A DNA stretch of 5,444 nt from Oscillospiraceae bacterium (GTDB lineage Bacteria > Bacillota > Clostridia > Oscillospirales > Oscillospiraceae): the NCBI GenBank assembly GCA_902767395.1, contig CACXHI010000087.1, forward strand, positions 1 through 5,444. The letters run 5' to 3'. Shown here piece by piece: positions 1-5,444 of this stretch. The number at the start of each line of letters is the position of its first letter. The first letter of the stretch is position 1. The notes beneath the pieces are model-generated. The model ran no database searches, had not been told where the DNA came from, and was given only the letters and a program-made list of their open reading frames with translations. Made by a program: the position numbers and the translations under genes.

Positions 1-270
1 GTTCCGGTCGAGGGCTCTGAGTTCGATCTGGATGTCGACGCAGTCGTTATCTCCATCGGTACCTCCCCGAACCCGCTGATCAAGTCCACCACCAAGGGTC
101 TTGAGGTCAACAACCACGGCGGCATCATCGTCAACGAGGCCGGCCTGACCTCCCGCGAGGGCGTCTACGCCGGCGGCGACGCCGTCACCGGCGCGGCGAC
201 CGTCATCTCCGCCATGGGCGCAGGCAAGGTCGCAGCCAAGGGCATCGACGAGTACCTGATGGGGAAGTAA
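1..270 (+). CDS. gltA: NADPH-dependent glutamate synthase / NfnB-type flavoprotein, C-terminal part (5' end outside window)
   Basis: This is the last 89 codons of a gene that starts before the window, read in frame 1 and ending at TAA 268-270. The end of an FAD/NAD(P)-binding pyridine nucleotide-disulphide oxidoreductase is clear: VVISIGTSPNPLI, then GGIIVNEAGLTSREGVYAGGD, then AVTGAATVISAMGAGKVAA and a terminal helix. The GVYAGGD segment is the conserved FAD-contacting motif, and TGAATVI-AMGAGK is typical of the glutamate synthase small-subunit family. That family includes homotetrameric GltA and the NfnB/SudA subunit of electron-bifurcating NADH-dependent ferredoxin:NADP oxidoreductase. These cytoplasmic enzymes move electrons between NAD(P)H, flavins and iron-sulfur centres. 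The fragment lacks the N-terminal cysteine-rich domain, so GltA, NfnB and sulfide dehydrogenase cannot be told apart; an nfnA-like gene just upstream would favour NfnB. The near-exclusive use of GTC, ATC, GGC and CTG codons fits a well-expressed housekeeping gene. Family is secure; the exact enzyme is not. Confidence 0.88.
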   Translation, partial: VPVEGSEFDLDVDAVVISIGTSPNPLIKSTTKGLEVNNHGGIIVNEAGLTSREGVYAGGDAVTGAATVISAMGAGKVAAKGIDEYLMGK

Positions 271-273
271 AAT

Positions 274-326
274 ATCAACAAAACTCTGCGGCAGCCGGGT
301 GTCGGCTGCCGCAGAGTTTTGTTGAT
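274..326 (+). terminator. Strong intrinsic terminator, 24-bp perfect hairpin
   Basis: The arms 274-297 and 303-326 are perfectly complementary (24 bp) around a 5-base loop, GGTGT. The inner part is GC-rich (CTCTGCGGCAGCCG), and the outer part pairs an A-rich left flank with TTTTGTTGATT on the right, giving a U-rich 3' end. It begins 3 bases after the stop of the upstream flavoprotein gene and is evidently its terminator. Because the left arm is A-rich, the reverse-strand copy also ends in a T-rich run, so it could work in both directions, although no gene arrives from the right here. Confidence 0.9.
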
Positions 327-375
327 TCGATTCGCATACTTTTCCAACTTTCGCAGAAACTACCCTCGACAGAAG

Positions 376-384
376 AAAGGAGGT
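376..384 (+). promoter_or_regulatory. Ribosome binding site of the SLH protein gene
   Basis: AAAGGAGGT is a near-perfect match to the anti-Shine-Dalgarno complement. It lies 7 bases before ATG 392-394 and settles that start. No convincing -35/-10 pair was found between the terminator and this site; CATACT at 335-340 is a weak -10 lookalike without a matching -35. Confidence 0.85.
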
Positions 385-391
385 CGTTAAT

Positions 392-1507
392 ATGAAACGA
401 ACGATTTGTATGCTGCTCTCCGCCGCGCTGATCGGCGGGAGCCTGATCCTGCCCGCGTCGGCGGACGCGCCGACGGACGCCGAGGACACCGGCGTTGGCG
501 TTTACTGCTTCTCCCGCGAGGAGTTGGACGGGAACGAGGGGCTTCAGGGCGTCTTTCTGACCGCCCTGCCCGAGGATCACGCCGTCGTCCGTCTGGGCGA
601 GCGCACTCTGCGGGCCGGGGACGCCATCCCCCGCGCCGAGCTGTCGCGTCTGCGGCTGGAGCCGACGGCGGGCGGCGAGGCTTCCCTGCGCTTTCTGCCC
701 GTAGAGGACGGCCATCTGGGGCAGGAAACGGCTCTGACCTTCCACTTTGAGCAGACCGAGGACGAGGCCCCCGTCGCGCTGGCGGGCGAGCTGGAGACTT
801 GGCGCAACCTGCCCAACACCGGCACGCTCCACGCGACGAATGACGACGACGGCGCCCTCACCTACCGGCTGGAAAACCAGCCCCGGCGCGGCACCGTGGA
901 GCTGAACGACGACGGAACCTACACCTACACGCCCAAGAAAAACAAGGTCGGGGAGGACAGCTTCACCTTCACCGTGACCGATGCGGCGGGCAACGTCTCC
1001 GCTCCCGCCACGGTGCGCGTGACGATCCGCAAGCCCACCGACGCACAGACCTTTGCCGATCTGGATCGGGACGCGCAGTTCACCGCCCTCTGGATGCGGG
1101 AGACGGGGCTGTTCGGCGGGGAGCTGATCTCCGACCGTCTGAGCTTCGGCCCGGAGCGTACCGTCTCGCGCGGGGACTTCCTTGCGATGGTCATGGAGCT
1201 GGAGGGAATTGAGCCGGAGATCGGCCTGCAAGCCGCCGCCTTTGCCGACGAGGGCGAGGCCCCGTCGTGGCTGCGGCCCTATCTGGCCTCCGCCATGCGC
1301 CGGGGCCTGATTGACGGCGAGCGCACACCCGCCGGTCTGATGTTCCGCCCCAACGATCCCATCACGGTCTCCGAGGCCGCCGTCCTGACCGCCCGCGTCT
1401 GCGGCAGCGAAGCGGCCGTCCCCGCCGCCCTGTCCGACGCCCCCGAAGCCCTCCTGACCCGCCAGCAGGCCGCCGACCTGCTCTATCAGATCTCGAAGCT
1501 GGACTGA
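392..1507 (+). CDS. Secreted SLH-domain protein with cadherin/Ig-like module
   Basis: The gene encodes a 371-residue exported protein, probably held at the cell surface. Residues 1-24 form a Sec signal peptide: MKRT start, hydrophobic core CMLLSAALIGGSLIL, and a probable type I cleavage after ASA (or after ADA at 24-26). Residues about 36-126 look beta-rich and may be a first Ig/cadherin-like repeat, though weakly conserved. Residues about 127-214 match the bacterial cadherin-like/Ig pattern clearly: LTYRLENQPRRGTVELN, DDGTYTYTP, then the GEDSFTFTVTDAAGN signature. SLH repeats follow: one at about 220-272 (starts FADLD), a well-formed one at about 284-337 (FADE, WLRPYLASAMRRGLIDG, FRPNDPIT), and a shortened third at about 348-370 (LLTRQQAADLLYQI). 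SLH domains usually bind pyruvylated secondary cell-wall polymer. Here the TRAE-type binding motifs are altered (VSRGD, TVSEA, TRQQA), so the binding mode is uncertain. The start is fixed by the ribosome binding site. The gene stands alone between two terminators. The ligand or partner of the Ig-like modules is unknown; an adhesion or envelope-structural role is inference. Confidence 0.87.
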   Translation: MKRTICMLLSAALIGGSLILPASADAPTDAEDTGVGVYCFSREELDGNEGLQGVFLTALPEDHAVVRLGERTLRAGDAIPRAELSRLRLEPTAGGEASLRFLPVEDGHLGQETALTFHFEQTEDEAPVALAGELETWRNLPNTGTLHATNDDDGALTYRLENQPRRGTVELNDDGTYTYTPKKNKVGEDSFTFTVTDAAGNVSAPATVRVTIRKPTDAQTFADLDRDAQFTALWMRETGLFGGELISDRLSFGPERTVSRGDFLAMVMELEGIEPEIGLQAAAFADEGEAPSWLRPYLASAMRRGLIDGERTPAGLMFRPNDPITVSEAAVLTARVCGSEAAVPAALSDAPEALLTRQQAADLLYQISKLD

Positions 1508-1557
1508 TACGAAGCTCCCCCGAGCGCTGTGCTCTCTGAGAAAGAAATCCATTTTAG

Positions 1558-1600
1558 AGCGGCGGAAATCCTTATGAAACAGGATTTCCGCCGCTTTTCT
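1558..1600 (+). terminator. Intrinsic terminator of the SLH protein gene
   Basis: The arms 1558-1572 and 1581-1595 pair perfectly over 15 bp, with a GCGGCGG core and an 8-base loop, TATGAAAC. On the + strand the stem runs into TTTTCT, as expected for intrinsic termination of the gene ending at 1507. On the - strand the hairpin is followed by CTCTAAAATGG, which has no T-run. It may still slow transcripts of the convergent restriction gene, but it is oriented for the + strand gene. The remaining bases to 1651 hold nothing I recognise. Confidence 0.87.
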
Positions 1601-1651
1601 ATGCCCGTTTGTCGTTGAATTCGAGCAGATGCCGCGAGACAGTTGAAAAAA

Positions 1652-4234
1652 TCACGTTTCATCTGCTTTCATGTTTGAGAACATGACGCTTTCAATCGCG
1701 GCTCGTTCTGCAAGAAACGCTTTGTTTGCTTCGTCGCGCTTTCTTTCCGCCGCTCTAACTTTATCCGCAATCGCTTTCTCTCTCTCAGGAGAGAGACGGG
1801 GAATTGGAATCGTTGCGACGAAATCAGGGGTGATATGGTCAACAACAGACGCATATATGCCCTTTTCAAGCAGAACCTTTCCAATGCTGTCGGTCGCCAG
1901 ATAAGCATATACATAATATGGGTCAACTAATGATTCATCACAAATAACTCGTATTACGTGCTCTGTTACCATCGTTCCTGCCATACTGTCTGTTACCATG
2001 ACAACGCGCCCTGTTGAACCTGATCGCGTGATCAATATCCAGTCTTTTTCTACAAAATGCTTTGCAGCGGGGGCATAATCTCGCGGTTGATACTGCAAAT
2101 CAAAAGGTCGGATTTGAAGAATCTGCGTTCCTGAATAGAATGGAACGCTGTCTTTTCCGGGGGCAACATAGTTTCTCTTATGCCGCCCGGGATAAAATAT
2201 TCCATGCTCCACCACCAAATCACCCAAACGAACAATTTCTAAAACGTCGCAGCCCACGGATTCTTCAATCTGCTTTGCAAGATTATTTTTGTTTGGGTCC
2301 CAGTACCACGCATCAATACGTCTTGAAGGGTCTTCGCTGATTTGCTTTGAGTTGATGACAAAACAACTCGGCGCGTGTCCGGCATGATCCTCGGCCTGAT
2401 TTACGGTCTGTGTGAATGTGTAATTGTTCCATTGCTTTAGAATATCCGGCAGGTCATTCCATATCACAGCGTTTTTATCTTCATCAAGAAGATTCATACC
2501 GCTTGCATCTTTTTGATACAGAGGATTTCCACGCCGGTCGTGTCCGACGGCCTCGGAAACAGCCATGAAAATCGGGTAGCTGTCAGGTATGTTCTGAACT
2601 TTCTTCAGAAAAACAAGGGACGTTTTTGTCCCCGTATGCGGCTGGAATGCCTCGCGCGGCAAATCAATAATGGCCATAATCTGAACTTTTCGCATCAGCC
2701 ATTTTCTAAATTCCACGGATTCCTCTTGCGCGCCGGAAAGATTCTGCTTTGGCAAAACGATAACCATTCTGCCACCGTCTTTTCCGTCAGTGGCTTCTTT
2801 CAGATATTGAATATCTCTTTCAACAAACAGTTTGTCAGGGTCCTGGCCGTCAAGCAATTCATCGGTTGGGACACCGTTGGATAGCTTATGTCCTAATTCG
2901 TATTGCTCAAGAACAGCCTTCCTTGTGTCCTTAATGTGCGTACCAAAGGGCGGGTTCGTGGTAATCAGGTCTACAGAACCGGGTTTGATTCTTTCCTTGA
3001 AGCGCGCGTCTAATTCAGCATAGGGCTCCAGAGAATCGAAGTTGTATATGTTGCTTTTTCCATCTCCGACAATCGCCATATAGGATTTTGAAATCCTGTA
3101 CAAAAGTGGATCTATATCACATCCGAATATATACTTGTCGGCATAGTCTTTAAGCAAGGAATTCAATTTGTCTTTTGAAAAGCCTCTTGCTTTGTACAGT
3201 TCAGCAATTTGCTTTCGTAGCTTCTCAATTGCAATGGAGAGAAAGCCACCCGAACCGCAAGCTGTATCTAAAATCACTTCGCTGTTTTTATACTGTGGGT
3301 TGATCACGTCCATTGCGAAACGAACGATTTCGCGTGGGGTAAAGAACTGCCCGCTTTCGCCTTTTAATGTGGACGGAAGCAGAATCTCATACGCATCGCC
3401 TAACGCATCCGTATTTGTATCTTCATGCATCAGAGCAATACCCTGCAATTCAGAAACAATGTAAGCGATCCAAGTGTTATTATATTCAATTTTTTCGTCC
3501 TTGAACATTACGCCGAGATCCGGGTCTTTCAGCAATCTTGCATACAGCTTGTCGATTCTCTCCCGTATCGTTTGCTTTCCCTCATCTGAATCTAATTCAG
3601 ATGGCGTCGCCCGGAATTCACACAGCTCATCCGGGCTTATTTCGTCCATGATCTTGCAAAACAGAAGTTTGATCACTTCAATTGCGATGTTTTCTTCGCG
3701 CTTGATCGGCCCATTCCCATACAGATGATAGTACATCCTTGTAAACAACAGCTTGAGGGCCTTTGCGGGCTTTAAGTCCTGCTTACGGTATAATCCGATT
3801 GTTTCCTGGGTTTCTCCATAACGGGGCAACGTCCGGATACGGGTGAATTTCGTTGGGTTTGTTTTCAAATCCCTATAGTGATAGTATGGCCCTTCGCTAT
3901 TCTTTTCAAAACCGGCAAACCAGACACAATATGGCGCGGTTGTAGCGGTAACGTACGAAAAAGCCTGCAAGTCGTATTTCTTTTTCGGCGTTTCTATTTC
4001 GATAATCATATATGCGTTCTCTTGCTTGTGGATGCTGTCGTTAAATACGACAAGATCAGCCCTTTCTGCGTTTCGGGCTGCCCCACGTTGCAAAACAACT
4101 TCAATATCAATGTTTTCTTTCGGATAGCCTAAATCATCAATAAGGATGTGTTCAAACAACTGCCGATATTCTTCTTCGGGATTGCTACGAATCTCTTTGC
4201 CAGTTGCATAGTCAAAAAACCTGTTTTCTGCCAT
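1652..4234 (-). CDS. Single-chain restriction-modification protein: HsdR-N-like nuclease + N6-adenine methyltransferase + HsdS-type recognition domain
   Basis: This predicted enzyme (860 residues from ATG 4234) joins three activities found on separate type I subunits. Residues about 20-115 resemble the HsdR N-terminal nuclease fold (HSDR_N_2 type): EEYRQLFEHILIDDLGYP, RADLVVF with D60, IIEIETPKKK with E79 and E81, and a QxxxY motif at Q90-Y94. Residues about 150-280 are helical, like the HsdM N-terminus. Residues about 280-545 are an N6-adenine methyltransferase: GQFFTPREIVRF at 295-306, SAM-binding motif I DTACGSGGF at 323-331, FGCDIDP at 370-376, and catalytic NPPF at 427-430. Residues about 660-810 form one HsdS-type target-recognition domain (GDLVVEHGIFYPG, ILITRSGSTGRV, ASVVDHITPDF, IPIPRLSPE), followed by a charged helix at about 813-849. 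The layout resembles type IIG or a fused type I enzyme that modifies and possibly cuts its own site. An in-frame GTG at 4244-4246 would add MGNH, but AAGGTGG lies 8 bases before the ATG and favours it. The usual ExK is ExE here. GC content is far below that of the neighbours, suggesting transfer. Recognition site and cutting activity cannot be told from sequence. Confidence 0.9.
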   Translation of the reverse strand: MAENRFFDYATGKEIRSNPEEEYRQLFEHILIDDLGYPKENIDIEVVLQRGAARNAERADLVVFNDSIHKQENAYMIIEIETPKKKYDLQAFSYVTATTAPYCVWFAGFEKNSEGPYYHYRDLKTNPTKFTRIRTLPRYGETQETIGLYRKQDLKPAKALKLLFTRMYYHLYGNGPIKREENIAIEVIKLLFCKIMDEISPDELCEFRATPSELDSDEGKQTIRERIDKLYARLLKDPDLGVMFKDEKIEYNNTWIAYIVSELQGIALMHEDTNTDALGDAYEILLPSTLKGESGQFFTPREIVRFAMDVINPQYKNSEVILDTACGSGGFLSIAIEKLRKQIAELYKARGFSKDKLNSLLKDYADKYIFGCDIDPLLYRISKSYMAIVGDGKSNIYNFDSLEPYAELDARFKERIKPGSVDLITTNPPFGTHIKDTRKAVLEQYELGHKLSNGVPTDELLDGQDPDKLFVERDIQYLKEATDGKDGGRMVIVLPKQNLSGAQEESVEFRKWLMRKVQIMAIIDLPREAFQPHTGTKTSLVFLKKVQNIPDSYPIFMAVSEAVGHDRRGNPLYQKDASGMNLLDEDKNAVIWNDLPDILKQWNNYTFTQTVNQAEDHAGHAPSCFVINSKQISEDPSRRIDAWYWDPNKNNLAKQIEESVGCDVLEIVRLGDLVVEHGIFYPGRHKRNYVAPGKDSVPFYSGTQILQIRPFDLQYQPRDYAPAAKHFVEKDWILITRSGSTGRVVMVTDSMAGTMVTEHVIRVICDESLVDPYYVYAYLATDSIGKVLLEKGIYASVVDHITPDFVATIPIPRLSPEREKAIADKVRAAERKRDEANKAFLAERAAIESVMFSNMKADET

Positions 4235-4242
4235 GTGATTCC

Positions 4243-4249
4243 CCACCTT
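4243..4249 (-). promoter_or_regulatory. Ribosome binding site deciding the restriction gene start
   Basis: On the - strand AAGGTGG stands 8 bases before ATG 4234-4232. The alternative GTG start (4246-4244) lies inside this same site and has only an A-rich stretch upstream of it, so the ATG is the better start. Confidence 0.6.
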
Positions 4250-4269
4250 TTTCTATGTTCGTGTTCACA

Positions 4270-4297
4270 CCCTATTGCCGATTGCCGATTCCTTACT
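4270..4297. repeat. Short heptamer tandem repeat between HU and the restriction gene
   Basis: Read on the + strand in steps of seven, the bases are CCCTATT, GCCGATT, GCCGATT, CCTTACT. Two units are identical and the flanking ones partly match. The repeat fills much of the 58-base gap between HU and the restriction gene and reaches the HU stop codon (TTA 4293-4295 on the + strand). It is too short for a satellite or a CRISPR. It could be a strand-slippage product or a scar at an insertion junction. Confidence 0.5.
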
Positions 4298-4583
4298 GCC
4301 GGTCATGCGCGGCTGCGACCTTGTTTTTCAGGGTCTGGCCGGGCTTGAAGGCGGGGAAGTGGCTGGCGGAAACCTTGACCTTTTCGAGGGTGCGGGGATT
4401 CTGCGCGATGCGGGCCGCGCGGGTTCGGACCTCAAAGGTGCCGAAGCCCACCAACTGCACCTTCTCCCCGGCAGCAAGGGCCTCGGAAACCGCGTCCAGA
4501 ACGGCGGAAACCGCCTTCTCCGCATCCTTTCCCGAAAGCCCGGCTTTGGCGGCAACGGCCGCGACCAGTTCTTTTTTCAGCAT
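4293..4583 (-). CDS. hup: HU-family nucleoid DNA-binding protein
   Basis: This is a 96-residue HU protein, slightly longer than the usual 90 or so. HU dimers bind and bend DNA with little sequence preference and help organise the nucleoid. The N-terminal helices (MLKKELVAAVAAKAGLSGKD, AEKAVSAVLDAVSEALAAGEKV) are followed by the hallmark QLVGFGTFEVRTRAAR (43-58), the beta-arm tip with NPRT at 62-65 (P63 matches the DNA-intercalating proline), and FPAFKPGQTLKNKV (76-89). The arm reads AARIAQNPRTLEK where many HUs have a GRNPQTGE-type sequence, a mild variant. The tail AAAHDRQ goes past the normal end and its stop codon lies in the tandem repeat. The start ATG is preceded by AGAGGA at a 7-base spacing. 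The gene begins 41 bases after the flippase stop, on the same strand and with no hairpin between, so they are probably co-transcribed. Confidence 0.95.
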   Translation of the reverse strand: MLKKELVAAVAAKAGLSGKDAEKAVSAVLDAVSEALAAGEKVQLVGFGTFEVRTRAARIAQNPRTLEKVKVSASHFPAFKPGQTLKNKVAAAHDRQ

Positions 4584-4590
4584 AAATCAA

Positions 4591-4596
4591 TCCTCT
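4591..4596 (-). promoter_or_regulatory. Ribosome binding site of HU
   Basis: AGAGGA on the - strand, 7 bases before the HU start codon. It supports the chosen start and separate translation initiation within the flippase-HU transcript. Confidence 0.7.
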
Positions 4597-4624
4597 TTCT
4601 TCTTGAATGGAATTGTGGATTCTT

Positions 4625-5444
4625 TTACGAGATTCGCAGGAGCTTGGCGATTTTGTCGCCCTTGGGCAGGAGGGTGCAGTCGTCTCTGGTGATCACCTTC
4701 AGCACCAGCACCAGCGCCACGTAGACCGCGCCGGCGCCGAGGATGCTGACGCCGGTACGCACCACCAGCGGCAGGCCGAGGGCGCTTGCCCCCAGATTCA
4801 GTCCGAAGGTCACGACGCCCATCGCAAGCGACGCGAGGCCGGACTTGACGACGTTGGGCAGCAGACGCGGCGGGCGGCGCAGAACCCGGCTCATGGTAAT
4901 CAAATTCAAAACGGTGATCAGCATGTAGCAGAGCACCGTGCCGATGGGCACGCCGATGATGTTGATTTGAGGATTGCCGACCAGAACCAGACTGACAATG
5001 ATCTTGGCGACGCCGCCGATCACCATATTGACGACCGGGAGATAGACAAGGCCGTGGGCCTGCATAATCGCGTTCGTCACCAGCACAAAGGAGCTGAAGA
5101 ACACCGCAAGGCCCAGAAGACTCATCAGGCCGCCGGCAATGCGCAGCTCGTCGCCGGTGTAGCCCCGCAGCAGGGCCATGATCGGCTCGCCCAGCACCGC
5201 CAGACCGACGGAGCAGGGCATGGCGATCAGGCTCATCACGCGGGTGGCGGATTCGGCCACCGTGTTGGCTCTGCGCTGGCGGCGCAGGGTGAGCTGCTCC
5301 GTGATGGCGGGGATCACCGCAACCGTGATCGGGGTGATGAAGGCGCAAGGCATGTTAAAGACCGTCTGCGCAAAGTTGAAAATGCCCTTGAGTCGGTCGG
5401 CGGTGTTCTCGTCAAAGCCGGCAGGGCCCTTGAGCTGGCCCATA
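4625..5444 (-). CDS. SpoVB/MurJ-like polysaccharide or lipid-linked flippase, C-terminal half (5' end outside window)
   Basis: About 273 C-terminal residues of an integral membrane protein of the MOP exporter superfamily (polysaccharide transport / SpoVB / MurJ branch). The frame is open to the window edge, and the ATG at 5443 is internal, because family members usually have around 500 or more residues. About seven hydrophobic segments are visible, counted from that ATG: roughly 22-46, 68-93, 105-127, 132-155, 160-182, 200-221 and 228-250. Typical family segments are FITPITVAVIPAITE, the basic loop LRRQRRAN, SLIAMPCSVGLAVLGEPIMALL, NAIMQAHGLVYLPVVN and INIIGVPIGTVLCY. Such proteins flip lipid-linked sugars or peptidoglycan precursors across the membrane. 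In spore-forming Firmicutes the SpoVB branch acts in spore cortex formation, and related copies lie near HU and mazG genes. The position upstream of HU fits that context. SpoVB, its YabM-type paralogue and a general O-antigen flippase cannot be separated from this half. Confidence 0.88.
   Translation of the reverse strand, partial: MGQLKGPAGFDENTADRLKGIFNFAQTVFNMPCAFITPITVAVIPAITEQLTLRRQRRANTVAESATRVMSLIAMPCSVGLAVLGEPIMALLRGYTGDELRIAGGLMSLLGLAVFFSSFVLVTNAIMQAHGLVYLPVVNMVIGGVAKIIVSLVLVGNPQINIIGVPIGTVLCYMLITVLNLITMSRVLRRPPRLLPNVVKSGLASLAMGVVTFGLNLGASALGLPLVVRTGVSILGAGAVYVALVLVLKVITRDDCTLLPKGDKIAKLLRIS

Noticed and set aside
317..375. Promoter for the SLH protein gene
   Set aside because: TTGATT at 322-327 has no -10 at a suitable distance, and CATACT at 335-340 has no -35. 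A promoter must exist around here but cannot be placed.
275..1552. 425-codon open frame on the - strand opposite the SLH protein gene
   Set aside because: It is a shadow frame of GC-rich DNA: the product is a low-complexity Gly/Gln/Arg/Val-rich chain without domains, it runs through the terminator hairpin, and the + strand frame has a signal peptide, known domains and a strong ribosome binding site.
1671..4132. Several 60-120 codon + strand frames opposite the restriction gene
   Set aside because: They are short, unrelated to known families and lie opposite a continuous 860-codon gene with conserved motifs throughout.
4244..4246. GTG as the start of the restriction gene (864 residues)
   Set aside because: It lies inside the ribosome binding site that serves the ATG 12 bases downstream and has no site of its own.
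4261..4270. Possible operator palindrome GTGTTCACAC upstream of the restriction gene
   Set aside because: Only four bases on each side pair, and no controller (C-protein) gene is nearby. It is too weak to call.
4270..4297. CRISPR array
   Set aside because: The units are only seven bases long with no spacers, and no cas gene is present.
4204..4724. Two overlapping + strand frames opposite hup
   Set aside because: They are antisense to the well-conserved HU gene and have no recognisable domain.
4587..5348. 253-codon open frame on the - strand overlapping the flippase
   Set aside because: It is rich in Arg, His, Gly and Pro with no membrane segments, while the overlapping frame gives a clear multi-pass flippase.

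Overview
The window looks like the chromosome of a GC-rich gut Firmicute, most likely Oscillospiraceae or a relative. This is inferred from the style of the proteins: an NADPH-dependent glutamate synthase/NfnB-type flavoprotein, a secreted protein with S-layer homology repeats, a SpoVB/MurJ-like flippase and an HU protein. The flanking genes are strongly GC-rich (44 of 60 bases are G or C at 661-720). No taxonomic marker gene is present, so the placement is tentative.

Left part (1-1600, + strand): the window opens in the last 89 codons of a pyridine-nucleotide flavoprotein, closed by a 24-bp perfect hairpin. Next is a monocistronic gene (392-1507) with a strong ribosome binding site. It encodes an exported protein with a signal peptide, two beta-rich modules (one clearly cadherin/Ig-like) and degenerate SLH repeats. 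A GC-rich hairpin with a T-run ends it.

Middle (1652-4234, - strand): one long gene of much lower GC content (25 of 60 at 3181-3240) encodes a single-chain restriction-modification protein. It has an N-terminal HsdR-like PD-(D/E)XK domain, a central HsdM-type N6-adenine methyltransferase, and a C-terminal single HsdS-type target-recognition domain with a helical tail. No separate hsdR, hsdM or hsdS is present, so the chain appears self-contained. The expected catalytic ExK reads ExE.

Right part (4293-5444, - strand): a small HU DNA-binding protein follows the C-terminal half of a polysaccharide/lipid flippase of the SpoVB/MurJ superfamily. The restriction gene lies directly downstream of HU on the same strand with no visible terminator between them, so read-through from the flippase-HU transcript is possible. 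A short heptamer tandem repeat sits at the HU/restriction-gene junction. Together with the GC drop it suggests that the restriction gene was acquired and inserted behind a conserved housekeeping operon.

I found no RNA gene, CRISPR array, transposase or integrase, and no clearly new multi-gene system. The fused restriction-modification protein is the most interesting element.
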